This document shows positions 46,606 through 55,455 of a stretch of 64,000 nt of DNA, piece by piece. Under the pieces are notes generated by a model, which was not told the DNA's origin, did no database searches, and was given only the letters and a program-made list of their open reading frames with translations. Both the position numbers and the translations under genes were made by a program. This stretch comes from Bradyrhizobium diazoefficiens (lineage in GTDB: Bacteria; Pseudomonadota; Alphaproteobacteria; Rhizobiales; Xanthobacteraceae): assembly GCF_018131015.1 (NCBI RefSeq), contig NZ_JAFCJJ010000012.1:143419-207418 (forward strand). The letters are read 5' to 3'. Every line of letters begins with the position of its first letter. Positions within the stretch are counted from its first letter, which is position 1.

Positions 46606-48279
46606 ATGAAGCGCAAGATCGCGGCGATTTTCGCGGCCGATATTGCCGGCTATTCGAGGCTCGTCGCCGAGGACGAGGAGGAGACGCTGCGGCGGCTCGC
46701 GTCCTATCGCGAGGTCATCGACGATTTCATCGCCAAGGCCGGCGGCCGCATCTTCAACACGGCGGGCGATGCCGTGCTCGCGGAATTCCCGAGCGCGGTG
46801 GACGCGGTGCGCTGCGCGATCGACATCCAGGAGTCCTTACGAACTCGCAACATGGCCTATCCGCCGAGCCGGCAGATGTCGTTCCGCATCGGCATCACCA
46901 TCGGCGACGTGGTCGAGCGCAACGGCGACCTGCTCGGTGACGGCGTCAACATCGCGGCGCGGCTGGAGGGCATCGCCGAGGTCGGCGGCATCTGCGTCTC
47001 CCGCGCCGTGCACGAGCAGGTTGCCAACAAGCTGTCGGTGCAGTTCGCCGACATCGGCGCGCAGGAGGTCAAGAACATCCCGACGCCGGTGCACGCCTAC
47101 ATGGTGGCGATGCGGCGCGAGGACGGGAGCTATGCGACGCCGAACCTGAAGAAGGCGGCGTCCAAGGTCGCCGAGGCACCGGTATGGATGTGGCCGCTGG
47201 TGGTCGCCATCGTCTCGATCGTCGCCATCGGCGTCACCGGCTTCCTCTTCAACACCAAGCTGAAGCAGACGGCGACCGCCGCCCTCTCGCCGATCACGAC
47301 ACCTTCTGCTGCGCCGAGCGCCACGCCTTCTGCCGCGGCGCCCGAGCCGACGCCCACCCAGCTCGCAAAAGCACCAATGCCCCCGATGGCCCCGCCGAAC
47401 GCCGGCGTTGCGATGGCGCCGATGCCCGCGCCGTCACCCTCCGCCTCGTCCATGCCGGGCACGTTTGCGGTGGATAGCGTGCCGTTCGTCAACGAGCGCG
47501 TCCGCGCCTTCATGGCCAGCGACTATGCGACGTCCGGCGACTACAAGGCCTTTGCGCTCAATGTCGCCGGCTTCACCGGCTCGGCGCTGAACCAGGCGAG
47601 CGAGGAAGCCGCACGCAACATGGCGCTCGAGCAGTGCCAGAAGCGCGCCGACGCCGCGCAATCGCCGCGGCGCTGCGAGCTCTATGCGGTCGGCAACAGC
47701 ATCGTCTACGCGCACGACAAGCCGCCGATGCCGCCGTCACCGTATTTCCGGCACGACGCCATGACCGAGCGTCCGTTCGCGTCGAAGGACTTTCCGATGG
47801 CGCGCGACGCGCAGAAAGTCAGGCTCGAGAACATTTACGCGCAGGCAGCGAAATCCCGCGCGGTCGCGCTCGGCCCGGGCGGGCAATATTTCTTCGTGCT
47901 CGGAGCCTCGTCCGCCGAGGAGTCGGCGCGGCGCGCGCTGGAATCCTGCGGCGCTATCGCAGGCGTTGCCTGCATGGTGGTCGCGGTCGACGACAATTTT
48001 GTCGTGCCGATCCCGACCCTGCTCAGGATCACCGGCTTCTTCCACGCCGCGAACACCGCCTCGATTCTGCCCGCCAACCGCGACGAAGTGGTGCGCAAGC
48101 TCGCTGATGCGATGGGTTGGACTGCCGTCGCCGTCGGCACCGCCGGCCACCCCGGCCTCGGCCTCAAGGCCGCCGACGAGCAGACCGCCGTCAACGGAGC
48201 GCTCGCCGACTGCGCCAAGCGCGACCGTGACTGCCACGTGATCGCGATCGGCCCGTTCACGGTCGGGCCGACGAATTAG
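46606..48279 (+). CDS. Membrane class III adenylate/guanylate cyclase with unknown C-terminal domain
   Basis: A 557-aa protein. Residues 1-165 are a class III cyclase domain with metal aspartates Asp12 (FAADIAGYS) and Asp55 (NTAGDAVLAEF) and the transition-state pair Asn115/Arg119 in GVNIAARLEG. A membrane helix follows at about 194-215, then a Pro/Ala-rich low-complexity linker (225-290). The C-terminal 260 residues, probably extracytoplasmic, contain two similar Cys-containing blocks (AARNMALEQCQKRADAAQSP and ARRALESCGAIAG) and are not recognised. It starts about 145 bp after atpC and is probably its own unit. Confidence 0.85.
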   Translation: MKRKIAAIFAADIAGYSRLVAEDEEETLRRLASYREVIDDFIAKAGGRIFNTAGDAVLAEFPSAVDAVRCAIDIQESLRTRNMAYPPSRQMSFRIGITIGDVVERNGDLLGDGVNIAARLEGIAEVGGICVSRAVHEQVANKLSVQFADIGAQEVKNIPTPVHAYMVAMRREDGSYATPNLKKAASKVAEAPVWMWPLVVAIVSIVAIGVTGFLFNTKLKQTATAALSPITTPSAAPSATPSAAAPEPTPTQLAKAPMPPMAPPNAGVAMAPMPAPSPSASSMPGTFAVDSVPFVNERVRAFMASDYATSGDYKAFALNVAGFTGSALNQASEEAARNMALEQCQKRADAAQSPRRCELYAVGNSIVYAHDKPPMPPSPYFRHDAMTERPFASKDFPMARDAQKVRLENIYAQAAKSRAVALGPGGQYFFVLGASSAEESARRALESCGAIAGVACMVVAVDDNFVVPIPTLLRITGFFHAANTASILPANRDEVVRKLADAMGWTAVAVGTAGHPGLGLKAADEQTAVNGALADCAKRDRDCHVIAIGPFTVGPTN

Positions 48280-48414
48280 GTTCACGGCGCGAGGTGAGGC
48301 AACCATTGCGCCTCGCCGCCGATTTCTTCCGACGCTTCAGTAACTTCGCCCCGGCCACCGTCAACCGCGCCGACAGTCGCGCGAATCGGTGCATGGGGTT
48401 GTTTTCGATATTTT

Positions 48415-48912
48415 TTAGTTGGCGAAGGGCGCGAACCGCGCGGCCACCGCCCGGTACACCTCGCGGCGGAACGGCACCACGAGGTCGGCGACGCGATCGA
48501 GACGCTCCCAGCGCCAGGCGTCGAACTCCGCGGGCTGGCCGTTGCGCGGCGTCAGCGGGTCGATCTCGTCGTCGCGGCCGGTGAAGCGCAGCGCGAACCA
48601 TTTCTGCCGCTGGCCGCGGAATTTTGCCAGCCGGTGCGTCTGCGGCCCGTCATAGGGCGGAAACTCGTAAGCGTACCAGTCGGTCTCGCCGAGATAGGCG
48701 GCGCTGACGACGTTGGTCTCCTCCCAGAGCTCGCGCATCGCCGCATCGCGCAAATTCTCGCCCTCGTCGACGCCGCCCTGCGGCATCTGCCAGTCGAGGC
48801 CGGGCAGGATGATCTCGGGACCGTCGCCCTTGAAGCGGTGGCCGATCAGCACGCGGCCTTCGGCATTGAACAGGGCGATGCCCACATTGGGGCGGTAGGG
48901 CTTGTCATTCAC
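48415..48912 (-). CDS. RNA pyrophosphohydrolase-like Nudix hydrolase (copy 1)
   Basis: A 165-aa Nudix protein of the RppH/NudH type, which removes pyrophosphate from mRNA 5' ends or cleaves dinucleoside polyphosphates. It has YRPNVGIALFN, WQMPQGG, and Nudix box GVDEGENLRDAAMRELWEET with a closing NV where the consensus has Gly. The GTG at 48912 gives the usual VNDKPYRPNVG start; an ATG at 48984 would add 24 less typical residues. It is a close paralogue of the next gene upstream (64 bp away). Confidence 0.9.
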   Translation of the reverse strand: MNDKPYRPNVGIALFNAEGRVLIGHRFKGDGPEIILPGLDWQMPQGGVDEGENLRDAAMRELWEETNVVSAAYLGETDWYAYEFPPYDGPQTHRLAKFRGQRQKWFALRFTGRDDEIDPLTPRNGQPAEFDAWRWERLDRVADLVVPFRREVYRAVAARFAPFAN

Positions 48913-48976
48913 GCGGGGATCTCTCGTGTCATTCCAGGCCGATGCCTTAGCATCAAAGCCGGGACGACAGTTTGAT

Positions 48977-49483
48977 CTAGTCATCCGCCAGCGCGGAAAA
49001 TTCCTTCACCACGCGCTCGTAGACCGGCCGCTTGAAGGGGATGATCAGCTCGGGAAGATTCTTCATCGGCTCCCAGCGCCAGCTCACGAACTCGGCCTTG
49101 TGGCCGCCGCCGCCCGGCTTCTCGACATTGATCTCGCTGTCCTTGCCGGTGAAGCGCACCGCGAACCATTTCTGGCGCTGGCCGCGATAGCGGCCTTTCC
49201 AGGCGCGTCCGGCCACCGTGCGCGGGATGTCGTAGATCAGCCAGTCCGGGACCTCGCCGAGCCGCTCGACCGAGCGCACGCTGGTCTCCTCATAGAGCTC
49301 GCGCTTGGCCGCATTCCAGGTGTCCTCGCCGGGATCGACGCCGCCTTGCGGCATCTGCCAGACATGGGTCTCATCGACATGCTCGATGCCGCCGGCGCGA
49401 CGGCCGATGAACACCAGCCCCTTCTTGTTGATCAGCATCACACCGACGCAGGTTCGGTAGGGCAGATCCTCATAACGCGCCAT
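48977..49483 (-). CDS. rppH: RNA pyrophosphohydrolase RppH (copy 2)
   Basis: A 168-aa Nudix protein with YRTCVGVMLINKKGLVFIGRR (family opening, parts YRTCVGVMLIN), WQMPQGGVDPGED and Nudix box GVDPGEDTWNAAKRELYEET followed by SV. SFEDLPYRT-like start is seen as MARYEDLPYRT from the ATG at 49483. It and copy 1 share about the same domain end to end (QRQKWFAVRFTG and QRQKWFALRFTG). Which of the two is the main mRNA decapping enzyme cannot be told. Confidence 0.92.
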   Translation of the reverse strand: MARYEDLPYRTCVGVMLINKKGLVFIGRRAGGIEHVDETHVWQMPQGGVDPGEDTWNAAKRELYEETSVRSVERLGEVPDWLIYDIPRTVAGRAWKGRYRGQRQKWFAVRFTGKDSEINVEKPGGGGHKAEFVSWRWEPMKNLPELIIPFKRPVYERVVKEFSALADD

Positions 49484-49557
49484 TCCGCCAAACCCCTCGC
49501 GTAATGCCGGCAAGGCTGATCGGGACCCGCAGGCCCGCGCCGTACCAATCCGTTGAT

Positions 49558-50775
49558 TCAGCTGGATTTTGATTTCAGCATGGCGGTTGTCAATGGCACC
49601 AAAAGGATGCCGCGGTCGCCCAGCGTCCTGGTCCAGGCGCCGATCCGCTCGATCGAGACCGGCAAGGCCGAGGCGGTACCGACGGCCACGCCACGCTCGC
49701 GCGCAACCGATTCGAGCTTGGTCAGGGCGCGGTCGATCTCGGCCGCGGTCGGCACCACGTCGAGCGCGATGTCGCCCTTGCCGAACGGCACGGCAAGGTT
49801 CGATGCGGCTTGGGAGGCGATGCTGCGGGGCGAGGAGCCGTCGTCGAAGAAGCCGAGGCCGCGGCGGGATGCCTCGCGGATGATCGGCTGCATCGCCGCC
49901 TCCGTCGCCACGAAGCGGGCGCCCATGAAATTGGTGATCCCGGCATAGCCCTGCACGCGGCTGAGATGCCAGTACAGGCGGTCGGTGTTCTGATCCGCCG
50001 TCAGCGACGTCAGCAGCGTCTGCGGTCCCGGATCATTGTCCGGGAAATCGTAGGGCTCCATCGGGATCTGGAGGAAAATCTCGTGGCGCTGGGCGCGGGC
50101 GCGCTCGGCAAGCTTTCCGGGATCAGATCCATAAGGCGTGAAGGCCAGCGTCACGGCGCCCGGCAGCTTCATGATGGCGTCGGTAGTCTTTGCGGCGCCG
50201 ATGCCGAGGCCGCCGATCACGATCGCAACCACCGGCATTTTCGCGGCCTTGGCGCGGTCGGCCTCGGCGGCGTAGACGTTGAACGGCTTCACGTCGCCGG
50301 ACATCGCGGGAATCATGCCGTAGCGCGACTTCTCCAATAGCTTCGAGTCGATTCCGGCCATGACGGGCGGCGCGGCAGCGACCGGCTCGCCCTTGCCGGC
50401 GGCATCGCCACCGCCGATCACCACGTCATGCCGCGCGCCCGTGGAGCCGTCGATCATGGTGACGGTCTTCTGATCGCCGGGGGCGGCCTGTTTCGGCGCC
50501 TCCCTGACCTCCTGCTTGCCGGCCTGCTCCGCGGCGGCCGGTTTCTGCTCCGCCGCCTTGTCCGTGGCCTTGTGCTCGCGGATGGCGATCCGGACCATCG
50601 GCTCGCCGCCGAGCGGATCCTTGTTGAAGATGGCGAAGCCGGCAAAGGTGACCAGCAGCAGGCCGAGCATGACGGCCAGCGCCTGCATGGCCGTGAACGG
50701 CAGCCGCAGCCGCCGTTTCCGGCGCGGCTTGTCCTGTCCGAGCGGGGTGCTCAGATCATCGGCCGTTTCAGTCAT
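49558..50775 (-). CDS. Divergent polysaccharide deacetylase family protein (YibQ/DUF610)
   Basis: A 405-aa membrane-anchored protein: basic cytosolic start (DKPRRKRRLRLP), one membrane helix (about residues 35-55), a Lys/Glu/Ala-rich periplasmic linker, and a C-terminal domain from about 175 with VAIVIGGLGIGAAKT, VTLAFTPYG, EIFLQIPMEPYDFPDNDPG and FFDDGSSPRS. This is the divergent polysaccharide deacetylase 2 fold; typical metal His residues of NodB-type enzymes are not evident. It sits downstream of ctpA and envC, its usual envelope-division partners. Confidence 0.9.
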   Translation of the reverse strand: MTETADDLSTPLGQDKPRRKRRLRLPFTAMQALAVMLGLLLVTFAGFAIFNKDPLGGEPMVRIAIREHKATDKAAEQKPAAAEQAGKQEVREAPKQAAPGDQKTVTMIDGSTGARHDVVIGGGDAAGKGEPVAAAPPVMAGIDSKLLEKSRYGMIPAMSGDVKPFNVYAAEADRAKAAKMPVVAIVIGGLGIGAAKTTDAIMKLPGAVTLAFTPYGSDPGKLAERARAQRHEIFLQIPMEPYDFPDNDPGPQTLLTSLTADQNTDRLYWHLSRVQGYAGITNFMGARFVATEAAMQPIIREASRRGLGFFDDGSSPRSIASQAASNLAVPFGKGDIALDVVPTAAEIDRALTKLESVARERGVAVGTASALPVSIERIGAWTRTLGDRGILLVPLTTAMLKSKSS

Positions 50776-50875
50776 GCGCGATCCCGAATCACTCGGGTCG
50801 AAAGATACCACGGCAGGGTGAAGCCGCGGCAGGCCGGGATTGGCCGGGGAAAAGCTGCGCGCAAGTTCCAAAGCA

Positions 50876-50904
50876 AAAAGGGCGGCTCCGGGAGCCGCCC
50901 TTTT
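50876..50904 (-). terminator. Intrinsic terminator downstream of ctpA
   Basis: Stem GGGCGGCTC/GAGCCGCCC flanked by AAAAA and TTTT, so it can work in both directions. It lies about 35 bp after the ctpA stop and before the deacetylase gene. Confidence 0.8.
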
Positions 50905-50940
50905 CGAGGGATCGTCTGGGCCGCGCTTGGCTCGCCGCCC

Positions 50941-52299
50941 CTAGTTCGCCGCCTTGGGCCGGTCAGCGGTGGCCTTGTTGTCGCCACCCGGCGTGGGCGC
51001 TGCGGAGGCGCTGTTCTTGATGCCGTGGAGCAGGTCGCCGGCGAGCTTGAGCGCCTTGTCGTCCTTGGCGTCCGGCGGGACGTAGGACTGCGAGCCGGTC
51101 TTCTCGTCGCCGTCGTTCTTGAGATGGCCGCGCAGCGAGGCCTCGCCCTTGGTGTCGGTGCGCGACTTCAGCTCGTCCGGCACGTCCTGCAGCACCTCGA
51201 TGTCGGGCACGATGCCCTTGGCCTGGATCGACTTGCCCGACGGCGTGTAGTAGCGCGCCGTGGTCAGCCGCAGCGCGCCGTTGCCGCTTCCGAGCGGGAT
51301 GATGGTCTGCACCGAGCCCTTGCCGAACGAGCGGGTGCCGACGATGGTCGCGCGCTTGTGGTCCTGCAGCGCGCCGGCGACGATTTCCGAGGCCGAGGCC
51401 GAGCCGCCATTGACCAGCACGATCACCGGCTTGCCCTTGGTCAGATCGCCCGCATGCGCGGTGCGGCGCTGGGTCTCCTCGGCATTGCGGCCGCGGGTCG
51501 ACACGATCTCGCCCTTCTCCAGGAAGGAGTCGGAGACGGTGACGGCTTCCTCGAGCAGGCCGCCCGGATTGTTGCGCAGGTCGATGATGTAGCCCTTGAG
51601 CTTGTCGCCGATCTGGCCCGAGAGGTTGGCGACCTCCTTCTTCAGGCCTTCGGTGGTCTGCTCGTTGAAGGTGGTGATGCGGATGTAGCCGATGTCGTCC
51701 TGTTCGACACGCGCGCGCACCGATTTGACGCGGATATTGTCACGCACCAGCGTCACGTCGAGCGGATTGTCCTGGCCCTTGCGGATGATCTTGAGCTTGA
51801 TCTTGGTGTTGACGGGGCCGCGCATCTTCTCGACCGCCTGGTTCAGGGTCAGGCCCTGCACCGCTTCGTCGTCGAGATTGGTGATGATGTCGTTGGCCAT
51901 GATGCCGGCGCGCGAGGCCGGCGTGTCGTCGATCGGCGAGACCACCTTGATCAGGCCGTCTTCCATCGTGACCTCGATGCCGAGACCGCCGAACTCACCG
52001 CGGGTCTGCACCTGCATGTCGCGGAAGCTCTTGGCGTCCATGTAGCTCGAATGCGGATCCAGGCCGGTGAGCATGCCGCTGATCGCCGATTCGATCAGCT
52101 TGGTGTCGTCGGGCTTCTCGACATAGTCGGAGCGCACGCGTTCGAACACGTCCCCGAACAGATTGAGCTGGCGATAGGTATCCGCGGTCGCGGCCCGCGC
52201 GCTGGAGCCCATGAAGACCGCGCGAGGCTGGGTCACGAACAGCATCAGCGCCGCGCCGGTGGCCGCGCTGAGGAGGATAACTGAAGTCTTGCGCATCAT
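50941..52299 (-). CDS. ctpA: Carboxy-terminal processing protease CtpA (S41)
   Basis: A 452-aa periplasmic protease with signal peptide (about residues 1-37), a PDZ domain (about 95-175), and the S41 core with the serine cluster in NGGSASASEI (300-304) and general-base Lys327 in GTRSFGKGS. The C-terminal tail is low-complexity, rich in Ala, Lys and Asp. Its start overlaps the envC stop (ATGATGA). Bacterial CtpA-EnvC/LytM gene pairs act together in controlled peptidoglycan hydrolysis. Confidence 0.95.
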   Translation of the reverse strand: MMRKTSVILLSAATGAALMLFVTQPRAVFMGSSARAATADTYRQLNLFGDVFERVRSDYVEKPDDTKLIESAISGMLTGLDPHSSYMDAKSFRDMQVQTRGEFGGLGIEVTMEDGLIKVVSPIDDTPASRAGIMANDIITNLDDEAVQGLTLNQAVEKMRGPVNTKIKLKIIRKGQDNPLDVTLVRDNIRVKSVRARVEQDDIGYIRITTFNEQTTEGLKKEVANLSGQIGDKLKGYIIDLRNNPGGLLEEAVTVSDSFLEKGEIVSTRGRNAEETQRRTAHAGDLTKGKPVIVLVNGGSASASEIVAGALQDHKRATIVGTRSFGKGSVQTIIPLGSGNGALRLTTARYYTPSGKSIQAKGIVPDIEVLQDVPDELKSRTDTKGEASLRGHLKNDGDEKTGSQSYVPPDAKDDKALKLAGDLLHGIKNSASAAPTPGGDNKATADRPKAAN

Positions 52300-53666
52300 C
52301 CGCGAACCTTCTCGCCTTCATTTGCGGCCCACCATGGGCCTGGATCGATTGGAGTGCCGTCTTTACGGAACTCGACATACAGCACAGGTTGACTTGCATT
52401 CGTGGCGAGAATGGAGGCGACTTGAGAGGTCGACCCCATGGTCGCGACGGGCTCCCCTGTAAGCACAAACTGTCCGATGTTGACCGAAATGCGCTCCATC
52501 CCGGCGACCAGGACATGATACCCGCCCCCGGCATTGAGGATCAAGAGTTGTCCATAGCTGCGGAACGGGCCGGCATAGACCACCCAGCCGTCGCACGGCG
52601 TTGTAACCTGGGATCCGGGCCGGCTTGCCAGCGAAATGCCCTTCTGGACCCCACCGACCCCGTCGGAACCGCCAAAATCCCTGATCTTGTTACCGTTAAC
52701 CGGAAGCGGCAGCAGGCCCTTGGCGGCGGCGAAGGCGATCGCCGGGGTGGTCCGGGAACGGTCCTTGAAAGCGCCCGGGCCGGACTTGGCGCTGGCGGCC
52801 GCCTTGGTCTCGGCCTGGCGTGCAGCCTCGGCGGCCTTGGCGGCGCTCTGCAGGTCCTGCTCCATCTTGGCGATCAGCCCCTGCAGGTCGCCGACCTGTC
52901 GTGACATCGCAAGCGCGCGCGACTTCTCCGCGTCGAAATCCTTTTCCCGCGCCGCCTGCTGGCGTTGCCGCTCGTCGACGAGCGCCGTGAGCCGGGTCTG
53001 GTCGCTGCGGATCTTGTCGCGGTCGGAGGCGAGCTGGTCGCGTTCGGCGGCGATGTTCTTGCGCAAGGCGACGAGATCGCCGAGCTCGCCTGCGATCTTT
53101 TCGGCGCGGCCGCGCAGCTCCGGCACCACCGCGCCGAGCAGCATCGCCGTGCGCAGCGATTGCAGCGCATCCTCGGGCCGCACCAAAAGCGCGGGCGGGG
53201 TACGCCGGCCGGCGCGCTGCAGCGCCGCCAGCACCTCGACCATGTCGCCGCGGCGCGAATCGAGCGAGGCGCGCATCTCCTGCTCGCGGCCGTTCAGCGT
53301 TCGCAGCCGCATTTCCGCTTCGTCGATCTTGGTCTCGATCGTGCGCACATTGGCGGCGGTGTCGATCAGCTGCTGGTTGAGCTGGGTGCGGTCCTGGCCG
53401 AGCGAGGTGATCTCGGCCTTCAGCTTGGCCTGCGCCTCCTCGGCGCTCTTCTGCCGCGCCCGCGCGGCTTCCAGCTCCTGCTCGCGCTGCCGGATCGCGT
53501 CGGGCGAGACGGCGGCGGCCTGCGGCGCAGATAGCTGACCTTGCGTCTGGGCTTGTGCGAAGCTTGCGCAAGCTTGCGCGAGGCTTGCGCCCATGACGCT
53601 TGCGATCAGCAGGTTGAGAAGGGGCGCGCGCATCTGGTCGGCAAGGCTGCTCGTTGTGGCGCGCAT
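52296..53666 (-). CDS. envC: Murein hydrolase activator EnvC
   Basis: A 456-aa exported protein: signal peptide near residues 12-40, a long coiled coil (about 50-280, repeats rich in Ala, Arg, Gln and Glu) and a C-terminal LytM/M23 fold (about 345-455) with ASRPGSQVTTPCDGWVVYAG and GQLLILNAGGGYHVLVAGM. The zinc-ligand motifs of active LytM enzymes (HxxxD, HxH) are missing, as in EnvC, so it should activate amidases rather than cut. The ATG at 53666 overlaps the rlmH stop (TGATG); an ATG at 53633 is an alternative. Confidence 0.93.
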   Translation of the reverse strand: MRATTSSLADQMRAPLLNLLIASVMGASLAQACASFAQAQTQGQLSAPQAAAVSPDAIRQREQELEAARARQKSAEEAQAKLKAEITSLGQDRTQLNQQLIDTAANVRTIETKIDEAEMRLRTLNGREQEMRASLDSRRGDMVEVLAALQRAGRRTPPALLVRPEDALQSLRTAMLLGAVVPELRGRAEKIAGELGDLVALRKNIAAERDQLASDRDKIRSDQTRLTALVDERQRQQAAREKDFDAEKSRALAMSRQVGDLQGLIAKMEQDLQSAAKAAEAARQAETKAAASAKSGPGAFKDRSRTTPAIAFAAAKGLLPLPVNGNKIRDFGGSDGVGGVQKGISLASRPGSQVTTPCDGWVVYAGPFRSYGQLLILNAGGGYHVLVAGMERISVNIGQFVLTGEPVATMGSTSQVASILATNASQPVLYVEFRKDGTPIDPGPWWAANEGEKVRG

Positions 53667-54148
53667 CACGCGCGATGGTAGGGGTGGCCGGCCAGAATGG
53701 TGGCGGCCCGGTAAAGCTGTTCCAGAAGCATGACGCGGACCATTTGATGCGGCCAGGTCGCCGAGCCGAACGCGATCGCGAGCTTGGCCTTACGGCGCAA
53801 TTCGGGCGAAAGTCCGTCCGCCCCCCCGATCATGAAGCAGGTATGACCGGCGCCCTCGTCGCGCCAGCGCCCGAGATTCCGTGCGAATACGGTGGATTCG
53901 AGATTTTGGCCGCGCTCGTCCAGCGCCACCAGGATCGATTTTTCCGGAATATGGGTGGTGATCGCCGCGGCTTCCTCGGCCATCCGCGTGGCGGCGTCGC
54001 GCGCGCGGCTTTCGGGAATTTCGTGGACGACGAGCTCGCGAAAGCCGAGCTTGCGGCCGGCCTCGTCGAACCGTTCGAAATAACGGTCGGCAAGCTCCCG
54101 TTCGGGGCCCTGCTTCAGGCGGCCCACCACAATGACAGCAACACGCAT
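53666..54148 (-). CDS. rlmH: 23S rRNA pseudouridine-1915 N3-methyltransferase RlmH
   Basis: A 160-aa SPOUT methyltransferase that modifies helix 69 of 23S rRNA. The C-terminal knot is evident: FMIGGADGLSPELRRKAKLAI and TWPHQMVRVMLLEQLYRA, ending in HPYHRA (the family tail). The ATG at 54148 gives the standard MRVAVIVVGRLK start; an upstream in-frame start at 54205 is less likely. It stands next to rsfS, another ribosome factor. Confidence 0.95.
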   Translation of the reverse strand: MRVAVIVVGRLKQGPERELADRYFERFDEAGRKLGFRELVVHEIPESRARDAATRMAEEAAAITTHIPEKSILVALDERGQNLESTVFARNLGRWRDEGAGHTCFMIGGADGLSPELRRKAKLAIAFGSATWPHQMVRVMLLEQLYRAATILAGHPYHRA

Positions 54149-54239
54149 CAACCACGTCGCGTTTTCGATGACCGCGCGCATCTTGCGCGCGCACGACGCT
54201 AGCATGCGCGTCAGCCGATTCGAAATCGGCTCTTCGCCT

Positions 54240-54662
54240 CTAGATCGCCTTCGCCGCCCCTGGGCCCTGCGTGTACAACCTCTCGAGATTGTAGAACTCG
54301 CGGACCTCGGGTCTGAACACGTGCACGATCACATCGCCGGAATCGATCAGCACCCAGTCGCAATTGGGCAAGCCCTCGACGTGGATGTTCTTGATGCCGG
54401 TTTCCTTGAGGCTCTTCGTGACGTTCTCCGCGATCGCGCCAACGTGCCGGTTGGCCCGGCCCGTGGTGACGATCATGTAGTCGGAGTATGCCGATTTGCC
54501 GCGAAGGTCGATGGTGACCGTCTCTTCCGCCTTCATGTCCTCAAGGCGGGAGAGGATCAGGCTCAGCGTCTTGTCGGCGTCGGGTTGCGCCTTCAAGGCC
54601 GCAGCTTTGGTCGATGTTTTACGCGTAGGCTTAGCAACCTTGGGTAAAACAGACTTGGACAA
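54240..54662 (-). CDS. rsfS: Ribosomal silencing factor RsfS
   Basis: A 140-aa protein binding large-subunit protein L14 to block subunit joining in starvation. The core (about residues 30-135) shows LSLILSRLEDMKAEETVTIDL, SAYSDYMIVTTGRANRHV, NIHVEGLPNCDWVLIDSGDV and HVFRPEVREFYNLERLY. The only frame-compatible start ahead of the core is TTG at 54662, giving a basic 28-residue leader; this non-ATG start is uncertain. Confidence 0.93.
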   Translation of the reverse strand: MSKSVLPKVAKPTRKTSTKAAALKAQPDADKTLSLILSRLEDMKAEETVTIDLRGKSAYSDYMIVTTGRANRHVGAIAENVTKSLKETGIKNIHVEGLPNCDWVLIDSGDVIVHVFRPEVREFYNLERLYTQGPGAAKAI

Positions 54663-54787
54663 TACAGATGTGGCCAGGGACCATTTCCTTTCACTGTATC
54701 GCGAACGCCGAATCCAGCGTTCACTGGTTACACTACATCATGTGGGGTTAAGGGTTTCAATATGCCAGAGAGCCCCAAAACTCCGTA

Positions 54788-55432
54788 TCATTTCGTGCTT
54801 TTCCAGCTCCCGTCCGGGTTCCGCAGGCCCGTCGAGGAGAGGTTGAGCTTCATTCCGGTCAGGAAGACCCAGGCCGGCGCCGGCCGATCCGCGAGCACGG
54901 CTGCCTCATTCTCGGGCAGCCGGTAGCGCGCCAGTGCCTGAGCTGCGGGCGAGGCGAGGGCGCGAAAGCTCTGCGGCGGGCGATCGATGACTGCGATCGG
55001 CACCTGGGCGGCGATGCGCCGCCAGTCCTGCCAACGGTGGAATTGAGCGAGATTGTCGGCGCCCATGATCCAGACAAAGCGCAAGCCCGGGAGGCGGCGG
55101 CGCAAGGTGTTGATCGTGTCGATAGTATAGCGCGTGCGAATGACGGATTCGAGACAGCTCACCTCGATCCGCGGATCGTTCGCGACGTCGCGCGCGGCCT
55201 GCATGCGCGCGCCGAGTTCATGCAGGTTGCCGTTCTCCTTCAGCGGATTGCCCGGCGTCACCAGCCACCACACGCGATCGAGCTGCAGGCGCGTCAGGGC
55301 AAACCGGCTGATGGCACGGTGCGCCTGATGCGGCGGATTGAACGAGCCGCCGAGCAGGCCGATGCGCATGCCCGTCGTGTAGGGCGGGATCGCTTGCGCC
55401 AAGAAACGCGGCACGACGAAATTGTTGCTCAA
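54788..55432 (-). CDS. nadD: Nicotinate-nucleotide adenylyltransferase
   Basis: Makes deamido-NAD from nicotinate mononucleotide and ATP. GLLGGSFNPPHQAH holds the nucleotidyltransferase GxFxPxHxxH signature, with WLVTPGNPLK and the C-terminal SSTGLR (ISSTxIR-like) motif. The 214-aa version starts at TTG 55432 with a 21-residue leader of the kind seen in alphaproteobacterial NadD; an ATG at 55369 begins exactly at MRIGLLGGSF and is equally possible. It lies 23 bp downstream of proA. Confidence 0.92.
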   Translation of the reverse strand: MSNNFVVPRFLAQAIPPYTTGMRIGLLGGSFNPPHQAHRAISRFALTRLQLDRVWWLVTPGNPLKENGNLHELGARMQAARDVANDPRIEVSCLESVIRTRYTIDTINTLRRRLPGLRFVWIMGADNLAQFHRWQDWRRIAAQVPIAVIDRPPQSFRALASPAAQALARYRLPENEAAVLADRPAPAWVFLTGMKLNLSSTGLRNPDGSWKSTK

Positions 55433-55455
55433 TGCCCCGCGCCTCGCGACGTTCG

